A DNA stretch of 64,000 bases from an uncultured bacterium (GCA_902774245.1 CACYHQ010000005.1:124001-188000); one strand, 5' to 3'; numbered from the stretch's first letter, positions 16,901-25,420 are shown. Notes: generated by a model from the sequence alone, not told the origin. Program-made: numbers and translations.

Positions 16901-17126
16901 GCGTGTATTTCGACGGCGTTTTCCGGTAATCCGCCGCGGACGCTTCGTCGTAGAACGTCCCGTAGATCGGCGCATGGCTGAGTTCGCGGTTGACGCCCGT
17001 GGTGCGCAAGTCTTCGAAATGATGTGGCCGGGTTATTTGTATCTGCTGCGTCTCATCGGCTCCGGCGGTCCCTGCCATCGCGCCCGCGACGGCAAAGGCA
17101 AAAAGTGTGCGAAAAACATGTTTCAT
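13911..17126 (-). CDS. Secreted beta-galactosidase, glycoside hydrolase family 2 (LacZ type)
   Basis: The 1071-residue enzyme starts with a signal peptide (about 1-23, 'FAVAGAMAGTAGA') and follows the LacZ plan: sugar-binding jelly roll (about 75-245), Ig-like domain, TIM barrel (about 390-680), then the beta-galactosidase small chain. The acid/base is Glu511 in 'WSLGNESG' and the nucleophile Glu576 in 'PIILCEYAYAKGNS'; 'RTSHYPNNNRWYELCNEYGL' and 'NIETHG' are also intact. It would release terminal beta-galactose from glycans in the periplasm. It has its own promoter (17186-17214) and an AAGGA site. The upstream hybrid kinase points the same way but is separated by a terminator. Confidence 0.95.
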   Translation of the reverse strand: MKHVFRTLFAFAVAGAMAGTAGADETQQIQITRPHHFEDLRTTGVNRELSHAPIYGTFYDEASAADYRKTPSKYTLDLNGTWKFQLFGKPDEVPDDVIRPDFADSSWMDMKVPSNWQNDMRVPDRGVYINNIYLFQKEANPPLLPEANPTGCYRRTFDIPADWLERDVRIVFDGVDSAYDFWVNGQYAGYAEDSRLPSEFAITKLLKPGKNTIAVKVYRFSTGTFLECQDVWRMSGIYRDVRLMALSPVHLRDWSVKTTFTDPAKNQRHEKSDANLEITAYIETRALPRQPIGDIPLSSYPGVRVKARLVDATGNLVAESRPERFAGQSGMYGQRSERGAANISMRVTAPEQWSPDSPYLYKLFLHLVDDSGKTLEVQYVPVGFRQIEIRGRDVLLNGQRLIVRGVDRHDFSAKHAFAVTEEDMRLDIETMKKLNFNAVRTSHYPNNNRWYELCNEYGLLLVGETNIETHGLGAQLSKDPAWAPVYLERAERMVLRDRNNPCIGFWSLGNESGTGANQAAMANWIRFTDPTRPVQYESGNPPPIISDILCPMYARPDRIRSMMNSQRDTRPIILCEYAYAKGNSTGNIFQYWDLVNENRGFHGGFLWDWADKALLNVIEKTGEVNYGYGNDFGENYNYQANGQNRTQVLNGIVDASVTPHPGAQEVRVCQAPIRFKLEGKNLTVINERNNASTADLKFRWEETANGKVVKSGVLNVPVTQCFESAVVEVPFDAPASNAWCFLNVYCDGPKYEITRTQFALSAPAQAPAAVSKLQDARSGKMTITDSDVKETADTLTIGFLTWSKKTGELVSMKPEGKELLAAPAEEIFYRAPTCNDRMMDHDGSFAKDWPKIINPKRELVGFEWKKDGGKYTVIAKTRIGGAVESVIVWTVDPAKAHLLNFHQYALFRQNDLRSVARVGMMFPLVEGFETAKYFGRGPYENYPDRFVASLVGRWENNISDMLENYLVPSECGSRGDVVELNLTGKGRQHLGVWEDGGKPFRFSSLHLSPQDLMAADHSWELKPGKKTWLILDGFHMGVGGDDGWSVSVHNEYQLRPNQYEWSCTLDFRKPE

Positions 17127-17185
17127 AGAACGATCCTTTGTCTGGTCTGTTATTTGTTTTGTGGATTAAACTCTAAACAGTCGAT

Positions 17186-17214
17186 AATATATGCACCAAC
17201 GCAGAAAAATACAA
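17186..17214 (-). promoter_or_regulatory. Promoter of the beta-galactosidase gene
   Basis: Minus strand: -35 TTGTAT (17209-17214), 17-nt spacer, -10 TATATT (17186-17191), about 60 nt before the start. Confidence 0.7.
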
Positions 17215-17284
17215 CCCAGCAACACATTTTAACGCAATCTTAACGCGGGAAAAATCGGATGAGGAACGTTAAAAAACGACAAAC

Positions 17285-17300
17285 CGATCCGTTGATCGGA
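17285..17300 (-). terminator. Probable terminator after the hybrid histidine kinase
   Basis: CCGATC (17285-17290) and GATCGG (17295-17300) form a short stem. On the minus strand it is followed by TTTGTCGTTTTTT. Stem only 6 bp, so moderately supported. Confidence 0.5.
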
Positions 17301-17401
17301 ACGAGGCGCGGGAAAAAGAATCCGTAACGATTCGAGCGCGGCCGCCTGCCCGGAAGGATGGCGACCACGCGCGCAGAGTTGAGAAAAAACACTGCCGTTT
17401 T

Positions 17402-20215
17402 TTAATTGAACAATCTGGAAAGTTTTTCGATGGTGACGGGCTTCAGGAGGATTCCCGTGAACCCGTGCTCCTCGAATTTCTTCTGTTCCTCGATGTCGGC
17501 GGTAACGGCATAGACCGGAAGGTTGGCGAACCGTTTGTCCGCGCGTACCTTTGTTACCAGGTCCTTGCCGTCCATCTTCGGCATCCACATGTCGGTCAAG
17601 ACCAGGTCGAACGGAGTGTCCGCCCCGGCGATCTTTTCCCATGCGGCCTGTCCGTCGACGGCGGTCGCGACGTTGCGCAGTCCGATCCTTGTGAGGAGCG
17701 CCTTCAGGACGGCGAGATTCAGCGGGACATCGTCCGCAATCAGGATGCGGTATTCGCCGATCTCTTTTTGCGTGCCGGAAATCCTGATCCTGGCGCTCGT
17801 GTCGTCGCCGTTGATCCGTTGATTGAGGAGTTCCTGCCCGGCGGCGGCCTTTTTGTCCGCATCCGGCGAATGCTCGGTAAACTTCACCTCGCGGAGTTCC
17901 AGCGTGAACGTGGAGCCTTTTCCGAGTTCGGAGACGAACGTCAGGCTGCCGCCCATGTGTGCGGCGAGCTGTTTGCAAATGGCGAGACCGAGGCCGGTGC
18001 CTTTGGTCTTCGCCATGGTCCCGACCTGCACGAACGGGGTCATGAGTTTTTCCTTTTCCCCGTCCGCGATGCCGCATCCCGTATCCGAGACGGACAGCGT
18101 GAAAACGCCGTTCCCGTTGCTGATGTTGTTCCGGAACGACGCTTTGACGCGGATCTCGCCGTGTTCCGTGAATTTTACGGAATTGCCGATGAGGTTGAAG
18201 AGAATCTGGCGGATGCGCTGCGGGTCGATCTCGAGCAACGGCAGCGGACCGTATTCCTCCTTCAGCTCCACGTCGCGGTTCATGGTGGTCACGTCGAAGG
18301 AATGGAGCACGGACGAAACGATCTCGCGGACGTCGGTGAGTTCCGGCTTGATGTCCATCTTGCCGGATTCGAGCTTGGAGAGGTCCAGCACGTCGTTGAT
18401 GAGCTGGAGCAGCGTGTGCCCGCTGGTGGAGATGGCGGACAGCGCCTTTTCGCGTTCCTTCATGTCGTCGATGCCGCCGATCAGGAGCTCGGTGTAGCCG
18501 ATGATGGCGTTGAGCGGCGTGCGGATGTCATGCGACACGGAGGAGAAGAAATAGCTCTTCGCCCGTTCGGCTTCGATCTCCTTGTCCAGCGCGGTGTGCA
18601 GTTCGTCGTTGGCGCGCTTGCGTTCCAGCGCGTTCTCCAGCACCTTCACGCTCATCTGGATGAATTCTTTTTCGATCGCGGAAAGCGTCCGTTTCTCGGC
18701 ATAGCCGATGACGATGTCGCCGAAGCGTTTGCCGGCCAATGTGACGGGCATGGAATAAGACGTCGACGGCCTCCATGTTTTGGTCTCGGGTTCAAAAACG
18801 CCGTATGTATGGATGAGGGACTGTGGCGCATTCCGGTCGATCACGAAAGGCTCCATCGGCACGATGTCTTTCGTGCAGTAGCGGAAATCGTCCAGATCGG
18901 CGACCAGACGTTCGCAGGGGGCTTCGTGGATGCGGTGCGCGTGGCAGTCCGGCTCGACGATCGCCTGCCCCAGTGTTTCGTCGCAGCGGATCAGGTGGCA
19001 GAAATCCGCGCCGAGACGTCTGCGGATGACCTCGATCACCTTCTGCGGATGGGACACCGCGTCGTAGGACTGAAGCGCGAGCAGGGCTTCGCCGATCGCC
19101 TCGCTGTTGCGGTGGGTCTCCATCGCTTCCGTCACGTCCTGCGACATGCCGAAAAGGCAGGTGTTCCCGTCCAGGTCCGTGAGTTTGAGTTTGGTCGTCA
19201 GGAAACTGTACGGTTTCCCATGTGCGTCCAGCGCATTTTCGAAAAATGAATTTGGTTCATTGCCGGAAAGCGCCTTGCGGTCTTTCGCCACAAAGTCGGT
19301 TGCAGTGCTTTCGTCGAACAGTTCGGCGTCGGAATACCCGATCGTTTCGGCGACCGAGTTCTTACACGCAAAATGCGAAAATGCCATGTTACAGTCCACA
19401 TAGCGCTCCGTTTTCGCGTCCTTGATGAAGAACATGATCGGAATGTTGTCCAGAACGCTGCGCAGGAATTTGTTCGCACGTCCGCGCAGACGCAGCAGGA
19501 ACAGCGTAAAAAGGACGAGAAGCGGGGCGAACGCGGTCAGCGCGATCATGTGATAGGTGTAGTAACGATGATACCGGTCGAGGACGTCTTTTCGATGCGA
19601 CGAATAGTACAGGATCGCGTTTCCGAGGTTCCTGTCGATTGCGTTGTATATCTGGTCCTTGTAGAGGGAGTAGTCTTTCCCGAATACGATCGCGATCGCC
19701 ATTTCGCGGCGCTGTTCCGGCGATGCCGCCAGTTCCGCTTCCGTGAGAGGATAATCGTGTACTTCTTTCGGACAGGACGGATCGGCCAGATCATGATCGG
19801 AATCGACCAGCCTCATGGCATGGAATTCCAGCTGCATCAGGTTGACCGAGTGCTTCATGCCGTTCACGAGGATCTTTTCGAGCTTTTCTCCGTTCGGAAG
19901 GAGGGCGGCTTCCTCGATGCCGGCCTCGCGATGCTTGTCCACGTATGCTTCTTTGAAATACGCGTCGCGGTATTCCATGTTACCCGAGACGACATAATTC
20001 CGCACGGCGTTTGTCAGAATGTCCGAACCGGTCTGGAGAAGGTCGCCCGCCTGATTGCATTGCATAAGGTACTCGTCCGTCATCCCCGTCTCGATGGTGA
20101 TGCGGTTCAGGCGAATCGTGTTGAAAACAAGAAAACCGAGCATGATCAGAGTCAGCAGACTGAAAATCAGGATATATAATTTCGCCCGGTGCGCAACGGT
20201 GATTCTGTGATCCAA
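17402..20215 (-). CDS. Hybrid sensor histidine kinase/response regulator
   Basis: The 937-residue protein has membrane segments at about 13-34 and 222-242 flanking a periplasmic helical domain, then a PAS domain (about 250-365), a GAF-like domain (about 375-530), HisKA with the phosphoacceptor His562 in 'SSVSHDIRTPLNAIIGY', HATPase_c with 'NLIGNSVKF' (N box), 'DTGCGI' and 'KGTGLGLAI', and a C-terminal receiver with Asp875 in 'LVLTDMWMPKMDG'. There is no HPt or DNA-binding domain, so output must pass to another protein. The start is TTG at 20215, preceded at proper spacing by AAAGGGG. The promoter is at 20266-20294. Confidence 0.95.
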   Translation of the reverse strand: MDHRITVAHRAKLYILIFSLLTLIMLGFLVFNTIRLNRITIETGMTDEYLMQCNQAGDLLQTGSDILTNAVRNYVVSGNMEYRDAYFKEAYVDKHREAGIEEAALLPNGEKLEKILVNGMKHSVNLMQLEFHAMRLVDSDHDLADPSCPKEVHDYPLTEAELAASPEQRREMAIAIVFGKDYSLYKDQIYNAIDRNLGNAILYYSSHRKDVLDRYHRYYTYHMIALTAFAPLLVLFTLFLLRLRGRANKFLRSVLDNIPIMFFIKDAKTERYVDCNMAFSHFACKNSVAETIGYSDAELFDESTATDFVAKDRKALSGNEPNSFFENALDAHGKPYSFLTTKLKLTDLDGNTCLFGMSQDVTEAMETHRNSEAIGEALLALQSYDAVSHPQKVIEVIRRRLGADFCHLIRCDETLGQAIVEPDCHAHRIHEAPCERLVADLDDFRYCTKDIVPMEPFVIDRNAPQSLIHTYGVFEPETKTWRPSTSYSMPVTLAGKRFGDIVIGYAEKRTLSAIEKEFIQMSVKVLENALERKRANDELHTALDKEIEAERAKSYFFSSVSHDIRTPLNAIIGYTELLIGGIDDMKEREKALSAISTSGHTLLQLINDVLDLSKLESGKMDIKPELTDVREIVSSVLHSFDVTTMNRDVELKEEYGPLPLLEIDPQRIRQILFNLIGNSVKFTEHGEIRVKASFRNNISNGNGVFTLSVSDTGCGIADGEKEKLMTPFVQVGTMAKTKGTGLGLAICKQLAAHMGGSLTFVSELGKGSTFTLELREVKFTEHSPDADKKAAAGQELLNQRINGDDTSARIRISGTQKEIGEYRILIADDVPLNLAVLKALLTRIGLRNVATAVDGQAAWEKIAGADTPFDLVLTDMWMPKMDGKDLVTKVRADKRFANLPVYAVTADIEEQKKFEEHGFTGILLKPVTIEKLSRLFN

Positions 20216-20265
20216 AAGAGACCCCTTTCCGATATAATATTAATTAGATTGTTGTTTTTCTCGGG

Positions 20266-20294
20266 AATATAGCACAACTTTTGGGGTTTGTCAA
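20266..20294 (-). promoter_or_regulatory. Promoter of the hybrid histidine kinase
   Basis: Minus strand: -35 TTGACA (20289-20294), 17-nt spacer, -10 TATATT (20266-20271). Near consensus. Confidence 0.85.
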
Positions 20295-20364
20295 GGAAAA
20301 ACAAGTCGCAAAAGCCCAAAAAGACGTTTTTTTCATCACTTATTGCACGTTCTAAAATAGAAAA

Positions 20365-20389
20365 GCCCAGTTCCTTGCGGAAACCGGGC
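20365..20389 (-). terminator. Terminator after the solute-binding sensor gene
   Basis: On the minus strand GCCCGGTTTCC, loop GCAA, GGAACTGGGC is followed by TTTTCTATTTT. It lies between the sensor gene and the kinase promoter, so the two genes have separate transcripts. Confidence 0.85.
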
Positions 20390-20420
20390 GATATGTCTGC
20401 GATAAAAAAATGGAGGCTTG

Positions 20421-21416
20421 TCAGGAGGCATCCGATTTGCTGTTCTCTGACTCGGTAGCGCGGTTGCGGATCAAAGCGTATCCCGTCACGCAGATCCCCG
20501 CCAGGACAAGCAGGTCAAGAGCCGCAAGAAAGAGAATCAGATGGTCCCGCGAAGAACCGGCATCCGACGGATCATGTTCGAACGGTTCGATCCATTTCCG
20601 CTGCAGGCGTCCCAGCGTACCGTCGGCGCGCATTTCAGTCAAAGCGTTGTCGATCTTCGCTAGAAACTCGGAATTCTTTTCCGCGATCCCCAGGCACATT
20701 TGCCCGGTCGCGACGTCCAGGCGTCCGCGGAAGCGTTCGGCATCACGGCCGAACGAACGAAGCGCGACTTCTCCGATGGTGGCATGCGCGATGAAGCAAT
20801 CGCGTTCTCCCCGCAGGACGGCATCGACGCAGTCCGTGACGGTTTCATATTCGAAACAGTTGCGCCAGAGATGGTGGCGGATCATCGTCTCCTTCAGGCC
20901 GCAGCCCTCGATGAGCGCGATCCTCTGTTTGTAAAGATCGTTGAACGATTCGCTCTGCTTCAGTTCGAACGCAACGAATTTTTCCTCGAAAGTCGGGATC
21001 GTGAACGCACAGTCCATGACCGAGGAATCCTGTTTGTCGCACCCCATGATCAGGTCGGCCTCGCTTTCCTTGATCATAGCGACGGCTTCGACCCAGCTCG
21101 TGAGCTGAAATTTCAGATTGTACTCCAGACGGTTGGCAAGTTCGGCGACAAGCTCGATGTCATATCCGCGCGGGACGAAATCGCCGTGGACGTAGGAAAA
21201 CGGCTTGTAATCGATGTCCCCGACGACACGGAGCGTCTTGTCGAACGTGTTTTTCGGGAGAATGGTCATCTTCGGCTCATCCCATTTGTCCTCGTTGGAA
21301 TAACGTGTCGTCGGCAGGGCGGTCACCAGGATCGCGCCCGTGATGATCAGGAAAAGGACGGCCAGCCAAATAGTCAGGGTACCGGACTTGCGTAAGCGGG
21401 AGTTCAAACCGTTCAT
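20421..21416 (-). CDS. Membrane-tethered solute-binding protein (SBP_bac_3), possible orphan sensor
   Basis: The 331-residue protein has an N-terminal signal anchor (about 12-31), a family-3 amino-acid-type periplasmic binding domain ('LRVVGDIDYKPFSYV', 'GYDIELVAELANRLEYNLKFQ', 'ADLIMGCDKQDSS', 'TDCVDAVLRGERDCFIAH') and, unusually for a transporter component, a C-terminal membrane helix ('LILFLAALDLLVLAGICVTGYALI', about 288-311) with a short cytoplasmic tail. No permease or ATPase is near. The layout is that of the sensing half of an EvgS/BvgS kinase without the kinase. The adjacent hybrid kinase may be its partner, though a terminator separates them. Promoter at 21461-21489. Confidence 0.8.
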   Translation of the reverse strand: MNGLNSRLRKSGTLTIWLAVLFLIITGAILVTALPTTRYSNEDKWDEPKMTILPKNTFDKTLRVVGDIDYKPFSYVHGDFVPRGYDIELVAELANRLEYNLKFQLTSWVEAVAMIKESEADLIMGCDKQDSSVMDCAFTIPTFEEKFVAFELKQSESFNDLYKQRIALIEGCGLKETMIRHHLWRNCFEYETVTDCVDAVLRGERDCFIAHATIGEVALRSFGRDAERFRGRLDVATGQMCLGIAEKNSEFLAKIDNALTEMRADGTLGRLQRKWIEPFEHDPSDAGSSRDHLILFLAALDLLVLAGICVTGYALIRNRATESENSKSDAS

Positions 21417-21460
21417 ATTTTCAGCGTGATTTGTGGTTAAAAATTATGCATGTTTCCATA

Positions 21461-21489
21461 AATATATTTCTCTCTCCGGAAAAGTCAAG
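21461..21489 (-). promoter_or_regulatory. Promoter of the solute-binding sensor gene
   Basis: Minus strand: -35 TTGACT (21484-21489), 17-nt spacer, -10 TATATT (21461-21466). Confidence 0.75.
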
Positions 21490-21655
21490 TAGACTCCTCC
21501 ATTTTACGACAAAAAACATGGAAAAATCATCTGCTATTTCATGCATGATTTATCAGATAAAAAACTGCTATCCTTTCCCTCTTCCCTTCGAAAAAACAGA
21601 TCTGATTCGATCCTGCATCATGTTTGCATAATTTGAGAAAATAAACGCGTCATAC

Positions 21656-21684
21656 TTGCATTTTTCAGGTCAGCGGAGTATATT
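21656..21684 (+). promoter_or_regulatory. Promoter of tRNA-Val and probably aspS
   Basis: -35 TTGCAT (21656-21661), 17-nt spacer, -10 TATATT (21679-21684), 20 nt before the tRNA. Confidence 0.75.
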
Positions 21685-21703
21685 ATAAGATATATTATGT
21701 TAT

Positions 21704-21777
21704 GGGCGATTAGCTCAGCTGGTTAGAGCGTCATGCTTACACCGTGAATGTCGGCGGTTCGAACCCGTCATCGCCCA
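21704..21777 (+). tRNA. tRNA-Val, anticodon UAC
   Basis: All arms fold: acceptor GGGCGAT/ATCGCCC, D stem GCTC/GAGC, anticodon stem TCATG/CGTGA with loop CTTACAC (anticodon TAC), T arm GGCGG-TTCGAAC-CCGTC. The discriminator is A and no CCA is encoded. aspS begins 48 nt downstream with no promoter or terminator visible between, so processing from a shared transcript is likely. Confidence 0.95.
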
Positions 21778-21824
21778 TGTTTTTCCGATTTTTCAACCCA
21801 TTCAGATACAACGGAGAACGAATT

Positions 21825-23714
21825 ATGCATGAGTTCAGAACGCATACCTGCGGCGAACTGAGAAAAAGCGACGTCGGAATCACTGCGCGCCTGTCCGGCT
21901 GGATCCACAGCGTGCGCGACCACGGCGGCATCATCTTCATCGACCTGCGCGACCACTACGGCAAGACCCAGGTCGTGATTGACCCGACCAAGGATTTCTA
22001 CCAGGAACTCGAACGCTGGCGCGTCGAGACGGTCGTGTGCTTCACGGGCAAAGTCGTGGCGCGCACGCCCGAAACCGTGAACCCGAAGATCGCGACCGGC
22101 GAGATCGAACTCGTGGCCGACGAGATGGTCGTGCTCGGCGAGACCGAACAGCTCCCGTTCCTCGTGGCGAAAGACGAGGATGCGCCGGAATCCCTCCGCC
22201 TCAAATACCGTTTCCTGGACCTCCGCCGCGATGAACTTCACAATCATATCGTGATGCGTGCCAAGCTCATCGAATCCCTGCGCCGCAAGATGTGGGACCT
22301 CGGATTCACCGAATACCAGACCCCGATCCTCACCAGCAGCTCCCCGGAAGGCGCCCGCGACTACCTCGTCCCGAGCCGCGTCCATCCCGGCAAGTTCTAC
22401 GCCCTGCCCCAGGCTCCGCAGCAGTTCAAGCAGCTGCTGATGGTCGCCGGATTCGACCGCTATTTCCAGATCGCGCCGTGCTTCCGCGACGAAGACGCGC
22501 GCGCCGACCGTTCCCCGGGCGAGTTCTACCAGCTCGATATCGAGATGAGCTACGCCACGCAGGACGATATCTTCGCGATCCTGGAAGACCTCCTCACGGA
22601 CATCTTCCCGAAGTTCACCACGAAACAGATCAGCCCCGCCCCGTTCCCGCGCATCCCGTTCCGCGAATCCATGGAACGCTTCGGCACCGACAAGCCCGAC
22701 CTCCGCAACCCGCTTGAGATGATCGATGTCACCGATATCTTCAAGGACAGCGGATTCCAGGCGTTCTCCAAGACCGTCGCGGCTGGCGGCGTCGTGAAGG
22801 CGATCAAGGTCAGCGGCATCGCAAAGGCGGACAATCCGCAGCCGCGCCGTTTCTACGACGAAATGATCGCGTTCGCGCAGGAATGCGGCGCGAAGGGCAT
22901 GGCCTACATCATCTGGAGCGCGGGCGAGACCAAGAGCCCGATCGTGAAGTTCCTCACCGGCAACGAGCTGCCCTCCCTCGCCGAAAAGGCGGGCATCCAG
23001 GACGGCGACGTGCTGTTCTTCCTCGCCGACAAGCGCGCCCTCGTGAACTCCGTGGGCGGCAAGGTGATCGGCGAACTCGGACGCCGCCTCGGTCTCATCG
23101 ACCCGAACGTCTTCAAATTCTGCTGGATCGTCGACTTCCCGATGTTCGAGACCGACGAGGAAACCGGCGCGCTGATCTTCTGCCACAACCCCTTCTCCAT
23201 GCCGCAGGGCGGCATGAAGGCCGTCGAGGCGCAGAATCCGCTCGACATCGTGGCGTACCAGTACGACATCGTGTGCAACGGCATCGAACTCTCCTCCGGC
23301 GCGATCCGCAACCACCAGCCCGAGCTCATGTACAAGCTCTTCGAGATGTGCGGCTACTCCCGCGAGGTCGTCGACGACAAGTTCGGCGGCATGATCCGCG
23401 CGTTCAAGCTCGGTGCGCCGCCCCACGGAGGCATCGCCCCCGGCGTCGACCGTATGGCCATGCTCCTCGCCGATGCCCCGAACATCCGCGAAGTCATCGC
23501 CTTCCCGTTCAACCAGCAGGCCGAAGATCTGATGATGAACGCCCCGGCTGCCGTCGACATGAAACAGCTCCGCGAACTCCGCGTGATCCCCGTTCCGCAG
23601 GAGCTCAAATACGAAGAGACCTTCAAGAAACTTCTGGCCGAGGCCGAACGCATCCGCGCAGCGGAAGCGGCCGCCGCAGCCATGAACGCATCCGCGGCTC
23701 CGGAGCAGAATTAA
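21825..23714 (+). CDS. aspS: Aspartyl-tRNA synthetase
   Basis: The 629-residue class II synthetase charges tRNA-Asp (possibly also tRNA-Asn, if this is a non-discriminating type). It has the N-terminal OB fold ('LSGWIHSVRDHGGIIFIDLRDHYGKTQVV'), 'LDLRRDELHNHIVMRAKLIESLR' (motif 1 region), 'APQQFKQLLMVAGFDRYFQIAPCFRDEDARADR' (motif 2), the bacterial GAD insert and motif 3 'GGIAPGVDRMAMLL'. The start at 21825 follows GGAG; a frame reaching back to 21744 would overlap the tRNA. The C-terminus has an Ala/Glu-rich tail (about 610-629). Confidence 0.97.
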   Translation: MHEFRTHTCGELRKSDVGITARLSGWIHSVRDHGGIIFIDLRDHYGKTQVVIDPTKDFYQELERWRVETVVCFTGKVVARTPETVNPKIATGEIELVADEMVVLGETEQLPFLVAKDEDAPESLRLKYRFLDLRRDELHNHIVMRAKLIESLRRKMWDLGFTEYQTPILTSSSPEGARDYLVPSRVHPGKFYALPQAPQQFKQLLMVAGFDRYFQIAPCFRDEDARADRSPGEFYQLDIEMSYATQDDIFAILEDLLTDIFPKFTTKQISPAPFPRIPFRESMERFGTDKPDLRNPLEMIDVTDIFKDSGFQAFSKTVAAGGVVKAIKVSGIAKADNPQPRRFYDEMIAFAQECGAKGMAYIIWSAGETKSPIVKFLTGNELPSLAEKAGIQDGDVLFFLADKRALVNSVGGKVIGELGRRLGLIDPNVFKFCWIVDFPMFETDEETGALIFCHNPFSMPQGGMKAVEAQNPLDIVAYQYDIVCNGIELSSGAIRNHQPELMYKLFEMCGYSREVVDDKFGGMIRAFKLGAPPHGGIAPGVDRMAMLLADAPNIREVIAFPFNQQAEDLMMNAPAAVDMKQLRELRVIPVPQELKYEETFKKLLAEAERIRAAEAAAAAMNASAAPEQN

Positions 23715-23757
23715 TCGCGCTCCGGACCGCCCTGCCCCGTCTCAACGGAGGATCGGT

Positions 23758-24438
23758 ATGCCAGCCAAACGGCAGAAACAGACCATCAAGCGGAAAACCG
23801 CCGGAAAAAAGTCCAAAAAGACGAATCAGCCCAGTACGCTGCTGATCTCCGTTCACCGGACGCAGGCGGTGTTTCTGCTTCTGCTGTTCGCGATCATCGG
23901 CATCCTGATGGGCGTCGGCGTGTGGAAAGCCGGATCGTCCATTAAGAACTATATGGACCGTTCGACCCGCTACGACAAGATGATCGTGGCCGCCGGACGC
24001 AGAAACGGCGTGTATCCTCCCCTCCTGAAGGCCGTCATCTGGAAGGAAAGCCGGTTCGACGCCTCGGCGCGCGGCAGCAAGGGCGAGATCGGCCTCATGC
24101 AGGTCATGCCGTCGAGCGCCGTCAAGGACTGGGAAAAGACGTTCCAGCGTCAGGTGCCGTCCGACGGCGCGCTGATGGATCCCGCGCTCAATATTGAGAT
24201 CGGGTCCTGGTTCCTCGGCCGCGCTCTGGAACGCTGGAAAGACTACAACGACGCCGAATCGCTCGCGCTCTGCGAGTACAACGCAGGCATCCAGCGCGCC
24301 GAATCGTGGAAGCCCCTCCTCCACGACGGCAAGGTCATGCCGAACATCGACATCGAATCCACGCGCAAATACGTCCGGGACATCCTCGAACGGCGCGAAC
24401 AATATGAACACGAATGGAAATGGGAGAAACTCAAATGA
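23758..24438 (+). CDS. Membrane-anchored lytic transglycosylase (SLT domain)
   Basis: The 226-residue protein has a very basic cytoplasmic N-terminus (1-25), one membrane segment (about 37-56) and a GH23-type soluble-lytic-transglycosylase domain. It shows the catalytic Glu97 in 'VIWKESRFD', then 'GSKGEIGLMQVMPSSA', 'NIEIGSWFLGRAL' and 'ALCEYNAG'. It would cleave peptidoglycan glycan strands to anhydro-muropeptides on the periplasmic face. It overlaps the DUF3047-like gene as ATGA (24435-24438), so the two are co-translated. It starts 43 nt after aspS, with a CCCTGCCCC octamer between. Confidence 0.9.
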   Translation: MPAKRQKQTIKRKTAGKKSKKTNQPSTLLISVHRTQAVFLLLLFAIIGILMGVGVWKAGSSIKNYMDRSTRYDKMIVAAGRRNGVYPPLLKAVIWKESRFDASARGSKGEIGLMQVMPSSAVKDWEKTFQRQVPSDGALMDPALNIEIGSWFLGRALERWKDYNDAESLALCEYNAGIQRAESWKPLLHDGKVMPNIDIESTRKYVRDILERREQYEHEWKWEKLK

Positions 24439-25202
24439 ACAAACGTTTCCGCCTCATGAAATCCGCCGCCATGCTCGCCGTCTTCCTCGCCCCCTGCGCC
24501 TTCCTCTCCCTCGGATTGGACGCAAAGGACAAGGAACCCGTGCGCCACTGGGACTTCCAGAGCTCGAAACTCGACAGCGACAAGATCCCGGAAGGATGGA
24601 GCTATCGCGGCAAACCCGGCACCCCCGACGTGAAGTACGAGATCGTCGAGGACAAGGAGCTGAAGCACAAAGTTCTGCACATCACCTCCGACAAGGCGTC
24701 CGGCGTCATCATGGTCGACTGCTCCGACGTCGATTTGAAGAAATACCCGATCATGCGCTGGCGCTGGAAAGCCGTCACGCTCCCGACCGGCGCGGACGCC
24801 ACAGTCAAGTCCAAGGACGACCAGGGGATCGCCGTCTACGTCGGCTACGGCAAGCTCACGCAGAGCAGTATCTCCTACAACTGGCAGACCGAAACCCCGA
24901 AGGGAAAATCCGGCAGCTCCACCTACAACTGGGTCGTCGACGTCGACTGGTTCACCCTGCGCGACAAGAACGACAAGAAGGACACCTGGTTCGAAGAGGA
25001 AGTCAACGTCTACGACGACATGATGAAGATCTTCAAGAAGATCCCGTCCAGCTGGGCGCTCAGCATCTCCTCGAACAGCCAGTATACGGAATCGAAGGCC
25101 GACGTCTATCTGGACTACGTCGAGTTCGTCGACAAGAAGACCGCCGAGGCGAAGAAGGACGAGAAGAAGGACGAAAAGAAGGACGAGAAGAAGGATAAGT
25201 AA
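24435..25202 (+). CDS. Secreted DUF3047-like protein with Lys-rich tail
   Basis: The 255-residue protein has a signal peptide (about 1-28), then a beta-rich domain resembling DUF3047: 'RHWDFQSSKLDSDKIPEGWSYRG', 'YPIMRWRWKAVTLPTGADA', 'QGIAVYVGYG', 'VNVYDDMMKIFKKIPSSWALSISSN' and 'ADVYLDYVEFV'. The function of the family is unknown; the fold looks carbohydrate-binding-like. The last 20 residues are a 'KKDE' repeat coded by 12-bp tandem units. The ATG at 24435 overlaps the transglycosylase stop and has GGGAG upstream. A terminator follows. Confidence 0.75.
   Translation: MNKRFRLMKSAAMLAVFLAPCAFLSLGLDAKDKEPVRHWDFQSSKLDSDKIPEGWSYRGKPGTPDVKYEIVEDKELKHKVLHITSDKASGVIMVDCSDVDLKKYPIMRWRWKAVTLPTGADATVKSKDDQGIAVYVGYGKLTQSSISYNWQTETPKGKSGSSTYNWVVDVDWFTLRDKNDKKDTWFEEEVNVYDDMMKIFKKIPSSWALSISSNSQYTESKADVYLDYVEFVDKKTAEAKKDEKKDEKKDEKKDK
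25158..25193. repeat. Three tandem 12-bp units coding for KKDE
   Basis: GACGARAAGAAG is repeated three times with one silent change, giving the charged C-terminal tail of the DUF3047-like protein. Confidence 0.85.
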
Positions 25203-25235
25203 TCCGGCTTTTCCGTACAGACAATCGTTTTTTTC

Positions 25236-25269
25236 CGGGCTGACGGACTCCTCATCCGCCGGCCCGTTT
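25236..25269 (+). terminator. Terminator after the DUF3047-like gene
   Basis: CGGGCTGACGGA and TCCGCCGGCCCG form an imperfect stem followed by TTTT. Confidence 0.65.
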
Positions 25270-25391
25270 TATGTCTTCGGAAAACGACTTCCGAGACGCA
25301 CAAAGCCGCAAAGCGACGGAATTCCGTATATTTCGCAAGCTCAAAATACTCATTTTCTCGGATTATTTTTCGTTTTTTTTAATTTTTGAGC

Positions 25392-25420
25392 TTGCATTTT
25401 CAGGAAAGATGCAGTATAAT
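25392..25420 (+). promoter_or_regulatory. Promoter of the LpoB/CsgG-like cluster
   Basis: -35 TTGCAT (25392-25397), 17-nt spacer, -10 TATAAT (25415-25420), with an A/T-rich upstream element. Confidence 0.75.

Noticed and set aside
21744..21824. Upstream extension of aspS
   Set aside because: It would overlap the tRNA-Val gene; the ATG at 21825 has a ribosome-binding site and matches the family N-terminus.
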